A DNA stretch of 29,119 bases from a virus (IMGVR_UViG_3300044294_000217:1-29119), one strand, 5' to 3'. Shown: positions 15,780 through 23,479, counted from the first letter of the stretch. Numbers and translations: made by a program. The notes: a model not told the origin generated them from the letters alone.

Positions 15780-17831
15780 ATGATCCAAACGGTTCACACC
15801 GTTTCGGAACTCCACGAGGTAATTGCCGCCGTACAAGACAGCGGTACATTTGCCTTTGACGTTGAATCGCGTGGGGTTCTTGAACGTCACGAAGATGTGT
15901 ATGAGTACTTCACTAAGGAGTGCGCTGACCACATTAAGACGCTTAAGAACCCTACGTCGGATATTGTTGCTCGCTCTACTGAAACAATTCGCGCGCGATA
16001 CCTCCAAGAACTTGCGCTTGACCCTTTGCGCAACGAGGTGTTTTGGATTGGCATTGCTACCGCTGGCCGCTCGTGGGCAATTCCTATGGGGCACAAGTTA
16101 GGCGTAGTGCTTCGCCCAGAGGAGCGTGGAGAAGGAGATACCGTCCCCCCACCGGGACATCGCAAGGTTCTCAAAGACGGGTCGGAGTCTATAGCAAAAG
16201 CCAAGTATGTAATTCCGGCTGAGCATAGTCCCGCCCCCGAGCAGTTGTCCAAGTCGGAAGTTTTTGAGACACTGCGCCCCATTTTCTTTTCTAACTACAT
16301 CAAAGTTGGACACAACATTAAGTTTGATGTGCGTTCTATCCAAAAGTACTACGAAGAAATACCCGATGGTCCGTTCCGTGACACGATGGTCCTCCAACAC
16401 ATTTACGATGAAAACATTCCTTCTTTTGCTTTGAAGCAACTTATTGCCCACAACTTTGGCGGACATGATGCCTATGCCAAGGATGGCAAGATTGGAAAGA
16501 TCATTGACACTGTTCCATTTGACAAGGCTGCTGTTTATGTTCACCTTGACGTTCGGTGGACGTGGCTTCTCTATAACAAGTTGATGGCAAAACTTAAGAT
16601 TAATGCTGATCTCTTGCCCGCCATGGAACAGGACATGCAGGTGTTGAACGTTTTGATGCATATGGAAAACGAGGGAATTCAAGTAGATACGCATGCGCTA
16701 AAGCGCCTTCGTAAGGAACTTGATAGCAAGTTGACGCAGACGCTCCTCGCCATTTCTGAAATCGCTTACCCCGGATTTAATCCGGACTCTAATAAAGATA
16801 AACAAACATTGTTGTTTACTGGAAAACGTAAAGGTGGTCTTGGACTCAGGCCCACCAAGCGGACACCCAAAGGTGCACCATCTGTAGATAATGAGGCACT
16901 GGAGAGACTCCGGGGTAAGCATCCAATTATTCCTCTGCTTCTTGACTGGTCAGAACTTCAGAAACTTAAGGGAACTTATGTTGAAGGCTTGCTGCCCAAG
17001 TTGAATCGCGGAAAGTTGCATCCCTCGTTTCACCTTCACCGCACGGCGACAGGGCGGCTTTCTTCGTCTGACCCCAACCTGCAGAACATTCCTCGAGACT
17101 CCAGCATCCGTGGTTTGTTTGTTCCGCCTGACGGACACACCATGCTCGTAGCCGACTATGACCAAATTGAACTGCGTGTCATGGCTATGTTCAGTCAGGA
17201 TAAAGAGTTGTTGCGAATCTTTAGGACAGGCGAAGACATTCATACGGCCACCGCTGCCGCGGTGTTCAAGAAGGACATTTCTAAAGTTACGGCAAGCGAG
17301 CGGCAGGTGGGAAAAGGCGTTAACTTCCTTACCGCTTACGGGGGAGGCGCCGCCAAGTTAGCCCGCGTCACCAGTATTGATGATTCTCATGCCGCAGATA
17401 TTCTTAAGGCGTACTACAGAAGTTTTGCTGGATTGACACAGTGGAAGCAGACGGCAATTGCCAAAGCAACCCGGAATGGTTACGTTACAACTATCAGCGG
17501 ACGGCGTAGGAGGCTTCCAGACCTTACTTCCCAATACCAAGAAATGGTGTCGCGGGCGCAGAGGCAAGCCATCAATGCCATCATTCAGGGAAGTGCCGCA
17601 GATATTTGTAAAGAAGCAATGGTAGCAGTTAACAAGGCTTTTGCGGGAACGCCCGCTCGCATGCTTGTTCAGGTTCACGATGAATTGGTCGCCACTGCCC
17701 CCGAAGACAGACAAGAATATTTTATCAAAACTCTTGTCCACGCCATGGGCCACGAAAGATCTATCATGGGGGTCTCTCTTAAGGTTTCGTGCCACTCGGC
17801 ACGTAGTTGGTCGGAGGCCAAAGGCAAATGA
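15780..17831 (+). CDS. DNA polymerase I (family A) with 3'-5' exonuclease domain
   Basis: 683 residues. The exonuclease domain occupies about 1-280, with FAFDVESRG (Asp27, Glu29), KVGHNIKFDV and a YVHLDVRWTWLLY motif (Y-x3-D). It contains an insertion of roughly 60-70 residues after Exo I, with no motif I know. The polymerase domain has TGRLSSSDPNLQNIP, motif A VADYDQIELR (Asp459), motif B RQVGKGVNF with Arg508, Lys512 and Phe516, and motif C VQVHDELVA (His633-Asp634-Glu635). Phe516 aligns with E. coli Phe762, the residue used to group viral PolA. There is no 5'-3' exonuclease domain. It would be the phage replicase. Confidence 0.95.
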   Translation: MIQTVHTVSELHEVIAAVQDSGTFAFDVESRGVLERHEDVYEYFTKECADHIKTLKNPTSDIVARSTETIRARYLQELALDPLRNEVFWIGIATAGRSWAIPMGHKLGVVLRPEERGEGDTVPPPGHRKVLKDGSESIAKAKYVIPAEHSPAPEQLSKSEVFETLRPIFFSNYIKVGHNIKFDVRSIQKYYEEIPDGPFRDTMVLQHIYDENIPSFALKQLIAHNFGGHDAYAKDGKIGKIIDTVPFDKAAVYVHLDVRWTWLLYNKLMAKLKINADLLPAMEQDMQVLNVLMHMENEGIQVDTHALKRLRKELDSKLTQTLLAISEIAYPGFNPDSNKDKQTLLFTGKRKGGLGLRPTKRTPKGAPSVDNEALERLRGKHPIIPLLLDWSELQKLKGTYVEGLLPKLNRGKLHPSFHLHRTATGRLSSSDPNLQNIPRDSSIRGLFVPPDGHTMLVADYDQIELRVMAMFSQDKELLRIFRTGEDIHTATAAAVFKKDISKVTASERQVGKGVNFLTAYGGGAAKLARVTSIDDSHAADILKAYYRSFAGLTQWKQTAIAKATRNGYVTTISGRRRRLPDLTSQYQEMVSRAQRQAINAIIQGSAADICKEAMVAVNKAFAGTPARMLVQVHDELVATAPEDRQEYFIKTLVHAMGHERSIMGVSLKVSCHSARSWSEAKGK

Positions 17832-18181
17832 ACTCACTTGCAGATCAAAGATTGTTTTACTTAATGCTTTCAACTTATACTGGGCGTGACGTTACAAATG
17901 ATTTGGGTTTTACTTCCCCATCTCCTGACGTTGCTAAAAAAGAACGAGAATGGGTTCAAAATCAGTGGGAAGCAATGTTCTACCTTGGAATTTTTAACGA
18001 GGTAGTTGAGGCCGTTGAGTGGTTTGGCCGTTCCCTTGAAGTGCAGGCCCCCGAAGGGCAAGGGCCCACCGAAGAGATGCTTGAAGGTGCTAAGACTATG
18101 ATGCTATCTTTCGGCATGGCGTTGCTTCAAAAACTTATGCTTAATGAAAAAATTGCTTTGCTAGGAGAGGCTGAGATTTGA
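17828..18181 (+). CDS. Hypothetical helical protein
   Basis: 117 residues from ATG 17828, which overlaps the polymerase stop (ATGA). An upstream frame back to 17807 lies within the polymerase. The protein is largely helical (LADQRLFYLMLSTYTGRDV, EREWVQNQWEAMFYLGIFNE, VVEAVEWFGRSLEV, MMLSFGMALLQKLMLNEKIA). It has no signal or membrane span and no family I recognise. The operon position points to the replication/recombination module. Confidence 0.65.
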   Translation: MNSLADQRLFYLMLSTYTGRDVTNDLGFTSPSPDVAKKEREWVQNQWEAMFYLGIFNEVVEAVEWFGRSLEVQAPEGQGPTEEMLEGAKTMMLSFGMALLQKLMLNEKIALLGEAEI

Positions 18182-18555
18182 TGGCATCTTGGTGGGAACG
18201 TAAACTATCCGGTGGACAAGAAGAAAACAAAACATCTCTTCCGCCAGTAACTAAGAAATATACTTTGCCTGCTCTTCAGCGACAGGCTGCGGCAAGTATC
18301 CAAAACCGTACAACACCTACGCGTCACACTATCGATGCGCAGGGACAGACGGATATGGGCACCGCTATTAGAATGTGGCGTGGAGGAGAAGCCCATTCCG
18401 TTGATGGACATCTTGCGTGTCCCCGCTGCGGAAGTAAGAATATGTTTAGTAGGTCAAACGGAAATACATTACAAAAAGCCCCCGCACCAAGATGCTTTGA
18501 GTGCGGCTGGAATGGGCTTTATCAACAAGCGGAACAGGCATCATGGGCCGTCTAA
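18181..18555 (+). CDS. Zinc-ribbon hypothetical protein
   Basis: 124 residues from ATG 18181 (TGATG overlap); a TTG at 18178 would add one residue. The N-terminal 70 residues are polar and probably disordered, with a helix PALQRQAAASIQ. A zinc ribbon follows: C80-x2-C83 (LACPRCGSKNMFS) and C105-x2-C108 (PRCFECGWNG). Ribbons of this type are found in transcription and replication accessory proteins. It ends 10 bases before recA. Partner and role unknown. Confidence 0.65.
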   Translation: MASWWERKLSGGQEENKTSLPPVTKKYTLPALQRQAAASIQNRTTPTRHTIDAQGQTDMGTAIRMWRGGEAHSVDGHLACPRCGSKNMFSRSNGNTLQKAPAPRCFECGWNGLYQQAEQASWAV

Positions 18556-18564
18556 GGACACAAC

Positions 18565-19584
18565 ATGGCAGATTACAGTTCACTTGCTTCTATCATCGAT
18601 TCCGTTAATAAGAAGTACGGCGTTGAAGCCGTTATTCGCGGGAGTCAAATTCAAGAGCATATAACGAGAGTCACCACTGGCATCCTTGCGTATGACCTGA
18701 TGCTTGGCGGTGGCTGGCCCGCAAATCAGTGGAGCGAGATCATTGGTGATGAGTCGTCTGGCAAAACGGCCATTGCCCTCAAGACCATTGCAGCAAACCA
18801 AATGCTTGACCCTGAGTGGACTGCTGTGTGGATTGCTGCTGAGGAGTTCGTACCGGAATACGCAAAAGCAATTGGCGTCGACCTTGACCGCCTGTGGATC
18901 GTTGAAATTAACCTTATGGAACAAGCGTACAACCTTGTAATTGACATCATGGCCAATCGTGCCGCCGATTGCGTAGTCATTGATTCCCTTCCGGCGCTCG
19001 TTCCCTCTGACGAATCTGAGCGTCCCATGGACGAATTCACCGTTGGTCTTGGCGCGCGTCTTACTTCCAAGTTCTTCCGTAAAGCCGCCCCGGCGCAGAA
19101 ACGTTCAAAGACTGAACAGGACAGGGCATGCACTGGGCTTATCGTTAATCAGTGGCGTGAAAAAATTGGTGTCATGTGGGGTGACCCGCGCACCACCCCG
19201 GGCGGTAAGGCCAAAAACTTTCACTACTTCACTCGCGTTGAGGTTAAGCGCGATGAATGGATTAAGAACAAGGATGAGATTGTGGGACAAACCATCAAGG
19301 CTCGCACTATGAAGAACAAGACGTATAGGCCCTCGCAAGCAGCCGTGGTTGATTTCTATTTTGCTCCCTATCAAAATTTCAACCTTGGTGGGTTTGACAC
19401 CATCAAGGACATGGTGAATATTGCCACCGTTGTTGATATCGTTACCCGCGCTGGTGCGTACTACGCCTACAAAGATCAGCGCTGGCAGGGAAAAGACAGG
19501 ATGCTTGAATCGTTCCGCGAAGACCTTTCTCTGCAGGCAAACCTCAAGACGGATATTGAACAACGTTTCAAGGTGTCTCGATAA
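18565..19584 (+). CDS. RecA-like recombinase
   Basis: 339 residues. Walker A is GDESSGKT (61-68) within EIIGDESSGKTAIALKTIAA. Then follow VWIAAEEFVPEYAKAIGVDL, Walker B DCVVIDSLPALVPS and the L2 region GLIVNQWREKIGVMWGDPRT, which continues TPGGKAKNF as in bacterial RecA ('N-Q-x-R-x-K-x-G-V-x-x-G-x-P--TPGG-A'). The length is close to bacterial RecA and it reads as RecA/UvsX rather than RadA. It would form filaments on single-stranded DNA for repair and recombination-dependent replication. Two PD-(D/E)XK nuclease genes follow directly. Confidence 0.92.
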   Translation: MADYSSLASIIDSVNKKYGVEAVIRGSQIQEHITRVTTGILAYDLMLGGGWPANQWSEIIGDESSGKTAIALKTIAANQMLDPEWTAVWIAAEEFVPEYAKAIGVDLDRLWIVEINLMEQAYNLVIDIMANRAADCVVIDSLPALVPSDESERPMDEFTVGLGARLTSKFFRKAAPAQKRSKTEQDRACTGLIVNQWREKIGVMWGDPRTTPGGKAKNFHYFTRVEVKRDEWIKNKDEIVGQTIKARTMKNKTYRPSQAAVVDFYFAPYQNFNLGGFDTIKDMVNIATVVDIVTRAGAYYAYKDQRWQGKDRMLESFREDLSLQANLKTDIEQRFKVSR

Positions 19585-19925
19585 TGATCATTGGTCGTGA
19601 CCCCGATAGAAAGCGTCAACTTCTAAAGAAGTCACGCAAACAGGAGCGCCGCACCGCCGATACTTACCGCGGCTCGCGCAACGCGGGCTCTGGTGCTGGG
19701 TGGGTTCGTAAAAACGATGTTCGTAATCTTGATTTTTTATTTGAGAATAAGTTCACCGCTAATCAAAAGACCATTACTTTGAAGTCGTCTGATTTACGTG
19801 AATTACGAGAAAACGCTCTTGCCATTGATCGCATTCCCGTGTTGCAGTTTGACCTTGCCAACCACCGGTACGTGGTTCTAATTGAGGATGACTTTTTGGA
19901 AATGATTAACCATGATTCCGTCTAA
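19584..19925 (+). CDS. PD-(D/E)XK Holliday-junction-resolvase-like nuclease (1)
   Basis: 113 residues, starting on the last base of recA. The first 35 residues are very basic (KRQLLKKSRKQERRTADTYR). A nuclease-type core follows: GSGAGWVRKNDVRNLDFLFE, with Asp45, Asp50 and the E-x-K pair Glu54/Lys56 (FLFENK). Then come ITLKSSDLRELRENAL, RIPVLQFDL and RYVVLIEDDFLEM. The D...E-x-K strand pair followed by a 'P-V-L-x-F' strand and a final 'Y-V-V-L' strand fits small Hjc-like resolvases and related phage endonucleases. Catalytic assignment is inferred from spacing. It overlaps the next gene by 14 bp. Confidence 0.6.
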   Translation: MIIGRDPDRKRQLLKKSRKQERRTADTYRGSRNAGSGAGWVRKNDVRNLDFLFENKFTANQKTITLKSSDLRELRENALAIDRIPVLQFDLANHRYVVLIEDDFLEMINHDSV

Positions 19926-20784
19926 AACGGAGACTGATAGTTACAAAAAGTTGTTGACCATGGATGGCCGCATTCTTCCAACTGTCGCTATTCAAATCCT
20001 CAAAAGCAAACAGGAACGCGATAAGGAAAGGGACAATACCAAGTTTCACCCCAGCGAACTTGCCAAGAAAGATTGGTGCCCTCGCGCATCGTGGTATTCG
20101 TTTACTTCTGCAGACAAAAAAGAAGAATCATTTTCGTTTCAACGCCTTAACGTTTTTGCAGAGGGCCACGCTATTCATGCTAAATGGCAAAAGTGGCTTC
20201 GTGATGCCGGAGTACTCGAGGGCATGTGGCGTTGCATGGTGTGCGGGCATAAGTGGTGGGATGTATCGCCACATCGTTGTACCGAGTGCTCTAGCAATCT
20301 TGTTTCCTATGAAGAAGTACCACTTGCCTGCGAGGAATACATGCTTGTCGGTCGAGCGGACGGCATTGTGTCGGATCGCAGGGGGCGCACGCTTATTGAA
20401 ATTAAATCTCTTGGACTAGGAACTATCCGTTGGGAGGCACCCGATCTTTACGGCGAATACATTTCCAACAATTTCTCAATGGACGAATTGTGGAAAAAAG
20501 TTAGACAGCCATTTGCCAGCCACGTTCGCCAAGGAATGTTGTATATGCATTTCACCGGCATTCACGATCTTGTGTTTCTTTATGAGTGGAAACCAACTCA
20601 AGATGTAAAGGAATTTTCAATTAAGTATTTGCCTGAACTTGTTGAACCAATTCTGGATAATTGCAGACGTGTCATTCGCGCACTTGATGGAAAAATTCCA
20701 CCAATGCGTCCGGCATGGGCAGAATCGATATCTTGTAATGGTTGCAAGTTTTGTCCCTTTAAGAACATTTGCTGGAAGGAATAA
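19912..20784 (+). CDS. Cas4/RecB-like PD-(D/E)XK exonuclease with zinc-ribbon insertion
   Basis: 290 residues. The opening HPSELAKKDWCPRASWYSF has the 'S-x-L-x-x-x-x-x-C-x-R' motif of Cas4/AddB-type nucleases (Cys56). The nuclease core is GRADGIV (Asp150) and TLIEIKSLG (Glu163-x-Lys165). Later come HVRQGMLYMHFTGI, which holds the family's QxxxY-like helix, and the C-terminal Cys cluster C275, C278, C281, C287 (CNGCKFCPFKNIC). With Cys56 these would bind an iron-sulphur cluster. Between Cys56 and the core is a separate C108/C111/C123/C126 zinc ribbon, not part of the standard domain. No Cas1/Cas2 or repeat array is present, so a replication/recombination exonuclease is more likely than a CRISPR adaptation factor. 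Confidence 0.85.
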   Translation: MIPSKTETDSYKKLLTMDGRILPTVAIQILKSKQERDKERDNTKFHPSELAKKDWCPRASWYSFTSADKKEESFSFQRLNVFAEGHAIHAKWQKWLRDAGVLEGMWRCMVCGHKWWDVSPHRCTECSSNLVSYEEVPLACEEYMLVGRADGIVSDRRGRTLIEIKSLGLGTIRWEAPDLYGEYISNNFSMDELWKKVRQPFASHVRQGMLYMHFTGIHDLVFLYEWKPTQDVKEFSIKYLPELVEPILDNCRRVIRALDGKIPPMRPAWAESISCNGCKFCPFKNICWKE

Positions 20785-20786
20785 GC

Positions 20787-21263
20787 ATGAGTCAATCGTT
20801 AGAACTTGAGAGGTTTACTCGTAACTTTTCATTGCCCGAACGTCCCCACGGACAATTGCCTGAGATCCCCACCCACATTGGGGACATGGGAGAGTTGGAG
20901 TTGATGGAACTTTATACAGAGTTCATGGCATGGTTGAATTACGCCAAAGCACAACTTGTCATTGCGGAGATTGACGAAGAGCGCGAATTGAATCATCTTG
21001 AGTACGTCAAGTCCGCGACCCTCATTTCTTTGTGGGACAACAAGAGCAAGGGGGACATGGTCACTATCTCAAAAGCCAAACGAGATGTGGATGTTAAGAT
21101 TCAAACTCAGCAAGAAGCGTACATTCAGGCTCGCGCATACCGCAAACTGGTTGATACAGTATTTGATCGATGTGAACGTGGCACTCAAATTATCTCTCGA
21201 GAGTTGAGTCGTCGCATTAGTACTGCGCCTCAAGAGCGGCGCCTTGCTAGATACGCGCCATGA
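20787..21263 (+). CDS. Hypothetical helical protein in the recombination cluster
   Basis: 158 residues from ATG 20787, two bases after the nuclease stop; an upstream frame to 20769 lies within that gene. After a proline-containing lead (LPERPHGQLPEIPTHIGDMG) nearly all is alpha-helix: LELMELYTEFMAWLNYAKAQ, LVIAEIDEERELNHLEYVKS, KAKRDVDVKIQTQQEAYIQA, RAYRKLVDTVFDRCERGTQI. The long charged helices suggest a coiled-coil dimer. A recombination mediator or nuclease partner is conceivable from position, but there is no motif to support it. Confidence 0.65.
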   Translation: MSQSLELERFTRNFSLPERPHGQLPEIPTHIGDMGELELMELYTEFMAWLNYAKAQLVIAEIDEERELNHLEYVKSATLISLWDNKSKGDMVTISKAKRDVDVKIQTQQEAYIQARAYRKLVDTVFDRCERGTQIISRELSRRISTAPQERRLARYAP

Positions 21264-21427
21264 TGAAAGTAAAATGTTTAAAGTGCGAAGGTATAGTTGA
21301 ATACATTAAAGGACGCACGGCGGGATGTTTTTGCGACCCAGACGCCCCAACTTGGATTGGTATTGGGCCAGATAAAAAATTATTGAAACTTTCTAATGTC
21401 AAATACGAGGTCATAGACGATGGGTAA
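21260..21427 (+). CDS. Tiny Cys-rich hypothetical protein
   Basis: 55 residues from ATG 21260 (or 54 from the adjacent ATG 21263). It fills the gap between two longer genes with overlaps on both sides: ATGA-type upstream, 8 bp downstream. C6-x2-C9 (VKCLKCEG) and C23-x-C25 (AGCFCDPD) could bind one zinc. The middle reads APTWIGIGPDKK. Exact tiling with its neighbours makes it a likely real gene. Function unknown. Confidence 0.6.
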   Translation: MMKVKCLKCEGIVEYIKGRTAGCFCDPDAPTWIGIGPDKKLLKLSNVKYEVIDDG

Positions 21428-21785
21428 CAAACACAAGGCTAAGGGCACGTCGTTTGAAACGTTAGTGGTCAACTATCTTAAGGAAAAGGGTTTTTGCAAA
21501 GCACGACGCACTGCCTTGCAAGGCATCAACGATTCCGGCGACATTAATGGAATTGTCAACCGTGTCAGTCAGTCAGAACTGGCCGTCCAATGCAAAAACC
21601 AAAAAGCCTTTGACTTGAGCGGCTGGCTCAACGATACGGTTGAACAAGCCAAAAAACTTAACGACGGAGTACCCCTGTTGGTGATTAAGCGTCCCGGAAA
21701 GGGTGCTAAAGCATTGGGGGATTCGTATGCCGTTATGCGCCTTGACGACATTATTCGTCTGCTGCAAGAAGCCGAATATTTCTAA
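21420..21785 (+). CDS. PD-(D/E)XK Holliday-junction-resolvase-like nuclease (2)
   Basis: 121 residues. KGTSFETLVVNYLKEKGF (Glu13) begins the helix of Hjc-like nucleases. ALQGINDSGDINGI supplies Asp41. LAVQCKNQKAF supplies Gln57-x-Lys59, the Q-x-K variant of E-x-K used in several resolvase families. DLSGWLNDTVEQAKKLND and VPLLVIKRPGKG with SYAVMRLDDI complete the fold. It would cut branched DNA during recombination or packaging. It is the second resolvase-type gene within 2.2 kb and is not similar in detail to the first. Confidence 0.75.
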   Translation: MGNKHKAKGTSFETLVVNYLKEKGFCKARRTALQGINDSGDINGIVNRVSQSELAVQCKNQKAFDLSGWLNDTVEQAKKLNDGVPLLVIKRPGKGAKALGDSYAVMRLDDIIRLLQEAEYF

Positions 21786-21796
21786 TTGCTGCCCTC

Positions 21797-21805
21797 TGGT
21801 AAAAT
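21797..21805 (+). promoter_or_regulatory. Candidate extended -10 promoter before the SpoVS gene
   Basis: TGGTAAAAT fits the extended -10 pattern TGnTAnaaT. No -35 hexamer is visible 17 bases upstream. The expected start near 21812 would leave a ~23-base leader with Shine-Dalgarno AGGAGA at 21825-21830. A small dyad CTAAC (21810-21814) / GTTAG (21822-21826) overlaps that leader and touches the ribosome site. Confidence 0.4.
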
Positions 21806-21834
21806 TGCCCTAACTTGTACAGTTAGGAGACAAA

Positions 21835-22125
21835 ATGTCACAGGAATTGCACGCCAAGATTGAGGATGTTCTCAAAGTTTCAGGAAGTAGTAATCCACAA
21901 AGCGTGGGATCAATCCTTGCCCGCTCTGTTGTGGCAGGGCACCTCCCTAAGATTCGAGCCATTGGCGCCAGTGCGGTAAATCAGGCGTCTAAAGCCTGCG
22001 CCATTGCGCGTGGTTTTGTCGCGCCTCGAGGCCTTGATCTTTGCTTTATCATTGGCTTTGATGATATTATTGGAGAGCACGGAGAAAGCATTTCTGCCAT
22101 TTCGTTTAAACCTGTTGTGAGGTAA
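21835..22125 (+). CDS. SpoVS-family (Alba-like) protein
   Basis: 96 residues, close to the bacterial SpoVS length (~86). Family strings are nearly continuous: LKVSGSSNPQSVGSILARSV, IRAIGASAVNQASKACAIAR, GFVAPRGLDLCFIIGFDDI, ISAISFKPV. These match the bacterial pattern 'LKVS--S-P-SVAGALA ... I-AIGAGA-NQA-KA-AIARGFVAP-G-DL'. SpoVS is a small Alba-like nucleic-acid-binding protein acting in B. subtilis sporulation, and it occurs in other bacteria without spores. Here it stands just after the recombination cluster with its own likely promoter. Its job in the phage could be DNA or RNA binding, or influence on host development; neither is shown by the sequence. Confidence 0.9.
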   Translation: MSQELHAKIEDVLKVSGSSNPQSVGSILARSVVAGHLPKIRAIGASAVNQASKACAIARGFVAPRGLDLCFIIGFDDIIGEHGESISAISFKPVVR

Positions 22126-22127
22126 TC

Positions 22128-22724
22128 ATGCCGTTGTTTCGACATAAGGGTTACAAGCCTGACGCGAGTGGACGAACCGACAACCCCCACGGCGCCCCGT
22201 CGTTACCTCCTAAGCCAGAAGAGCGCCCTCGAACGCTGCGAGACGCACGAAGGCCACCGCCGTTACCTCCTAGGCCAGTGATTGGAGGTGGCGAAACTAC
22301 GTATCCGACTGCTACAAAAGATACTGCTCCTCGCAGTAAGAAAAAGGCTATTAAGAGAGTCAACAAAGAAATTAGACAACGCACTCCTGAAGAGGCTGCT
22401 CGTGGAAAACTTCGCGGCGAAGCCTACGACATTGCTAGGTCACAGGAAGCGAGTTATGATCCAGACAAGAGAGAATATGGTTATCTTCCTCAGGGTTCTG
22501 GCTTTAAGAGGACTATGGTTAGTAGAGGCATTGACGCGGCTGCTGACAAACTTCAAGAAACTCGTAAGAGCATTCAGTCAAAAACAGAACAAGGCCGCAC
22601 CATTAAGAAACGCATGGATGGTGGGGATATGGATGCCGTGTTTGAGCCGGGACCCGCACCACTTGTTGGGGACGAATTAGATGTGCAATACTACGACAAA
22701 GGCAAGGCTAAAAAGTCTCGATAA
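22128..22724 (+). CDS. Basic, proline-rich hypothetical protein
   Basis: 198 residues, starting 2 bases after the SpoVS stop with GAGG upstream. The first 75 residues are Pro/Arg-rich with a repeated element (APSLPPKPEERP and PPPLPPRPVIG, matching at DNA level as CGTTACCTCCTA-GCCAG at ~22200 and ~22262). Residues 75-175 are charged helices (KKKAIKRVNKEIRQRTPEEA, ADKLQETRKSIQSKTEQGRT). No enzyme motif, signal or membrane span. The composition suits an internal virion or nucleic-acid-binding protein, which is inference only. Confidence 0.65.
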   Translation: MPLFRHKGYKPDASGRTDNPHGAPSLPPKPEERPRTLRDARRPPPLPPRPVIGGGETTYPTATKDTAPRSKKKAIKRVNKEIRQRTPEEAARGKLRGEAYDIARSQEASYDPDKREYGYLPQGSGFKRTMVSRGIDAAADKLQETRKSIQSKTEQGRTIKKRMDGGDMDAVFEPGPAPLVGDELDVQYYDKGKAKKSR

Positions 22725-22736
22725 CAATCAACAATT

Positions 22737-23036
22737 ATGGGCCATATTCGTAAAAAACTTACTTCAGTCACTAAAATTGAGGAGTACAAGGGCCGCAAGG
22801 CTAGTCGTGCTCGTGATGCGCATCAAGCCATTGCGCCTGACTATAAAATGCGTGACACCCCTCCCGGAGACTTCATTGACGCTGAAGCGCTTGGTTGGTA
22901 CGATGAACCAGTCTATGAAGACAGCGACCCTACGCCCCCCTTTGGCATGCGTCGCCCACCCTCGTTTGCTGTCGGTCTTTTTAGTAGACCCATTGATCGT
23001 TTTTTTAGGTTTATTGAAGGACCGGACAGTGACTGA
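22737..23036 (+). CDS. Hypothetical protein
   Basis: 99 residues, no clear Shine-Dalgarno. A basic N-terminus (HIRKKLTSVTKIEEYKGRKA) is followed by an acidic, proline-containing middle (ALGWYDEPVYEDSDPTPPFG) and a hydrophobic-aromatic end (GLFSRPIDRFFRFIEG). Not recognised. It overlaps the next gene by one base. Confidence 0.6.
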   Translation: MGHIRKKLTSVTKIEEYKGRKASRARDAHQAIAPDYKMRDTPPGDFIDAEALGWYDEPVYEDSDPTPPFGMRRPPSFAVGLFSRPIDRFFRFIEGPDSD

Positions 23037-23479
23037 TGCCTCGTGACCATCGACTCCGACAAATTTCCGCACCGTACCAAAACCAAGTTCGCGAGAAATC
23101 TTCGTCTGCTCCCGCCACTGCGACCTCGGGCGGGTCTCGAAAGCCTCCCCGACGACCCCGCACTAAAACAGGCGGCGCTAGAGGTAACGGCGGTGGTGAC
23201 AATCGTGGCCCTAAGGGCCCTAAAGGGAACTCATCCGACTATTCTGGCGAATACTTTGACTACAGAAACAGAGGGAGACGGAGAGGGAGAAAAGATTTTA
23301 CCCCCCCACAAGAATCTGTAGATAGACCTAGTCAGGATGAACCAAAACCTGATCAAGATAAACCAAAAGACAAGCCTTATAAAGGCGAAAATTTTATGCG
23401 TTATGATAGACGCGGCAATAAACGTTGGAAGCCGTATAAACCCTTTGAAGGGGATGACCCAAACGATTGGCCGGACTAA
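23036..23479 (+). CDS. Basic, low-complexity hypothetical protein
   Basis: 147 residues, ATG overlapping the previous stop (TGATG). It is Arg/Lys/Gly/Pro-rich throughout: RKPPRRPRTKTGGARGNGGG, NRGRRRGRKDF, a PQESVDRPSQDEPKPDQDKP stretch, and an aromatic-basic end FMRYDRRGNKRWKPYKPFEG. It has an RGG-like composition typical of disordered nucleic-acid binders. No known family. The alternative is a disordered linker-type virion protein. Confidence 0.6.
   Translation: MPRDHRLRQISAPYQNQVREKSSSAPATATSGGSRKPPRRPRTKTGGARGNGGGDNRGPKGPKGNSSDYSGEYFDYRNRGRRRGRKDFTPPQESVDRPSQDEPKPDQDKPKDKPYKGENFMRYDRRGNKRWKPYKPFEGDDPNDWPD

Noticed and set aside
14854-15849. Long - strand ORF opposite the SSB gene
   Set aside because: G+C-rich codon bias of the + strand gene opens the antisense frame; no motif or start signal.
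19912-20784. CRISPR adaptation factor Cas4
   Set aside because: No Cas1/Cas2 or array in the window; RecA and resolvases are the neighbours.
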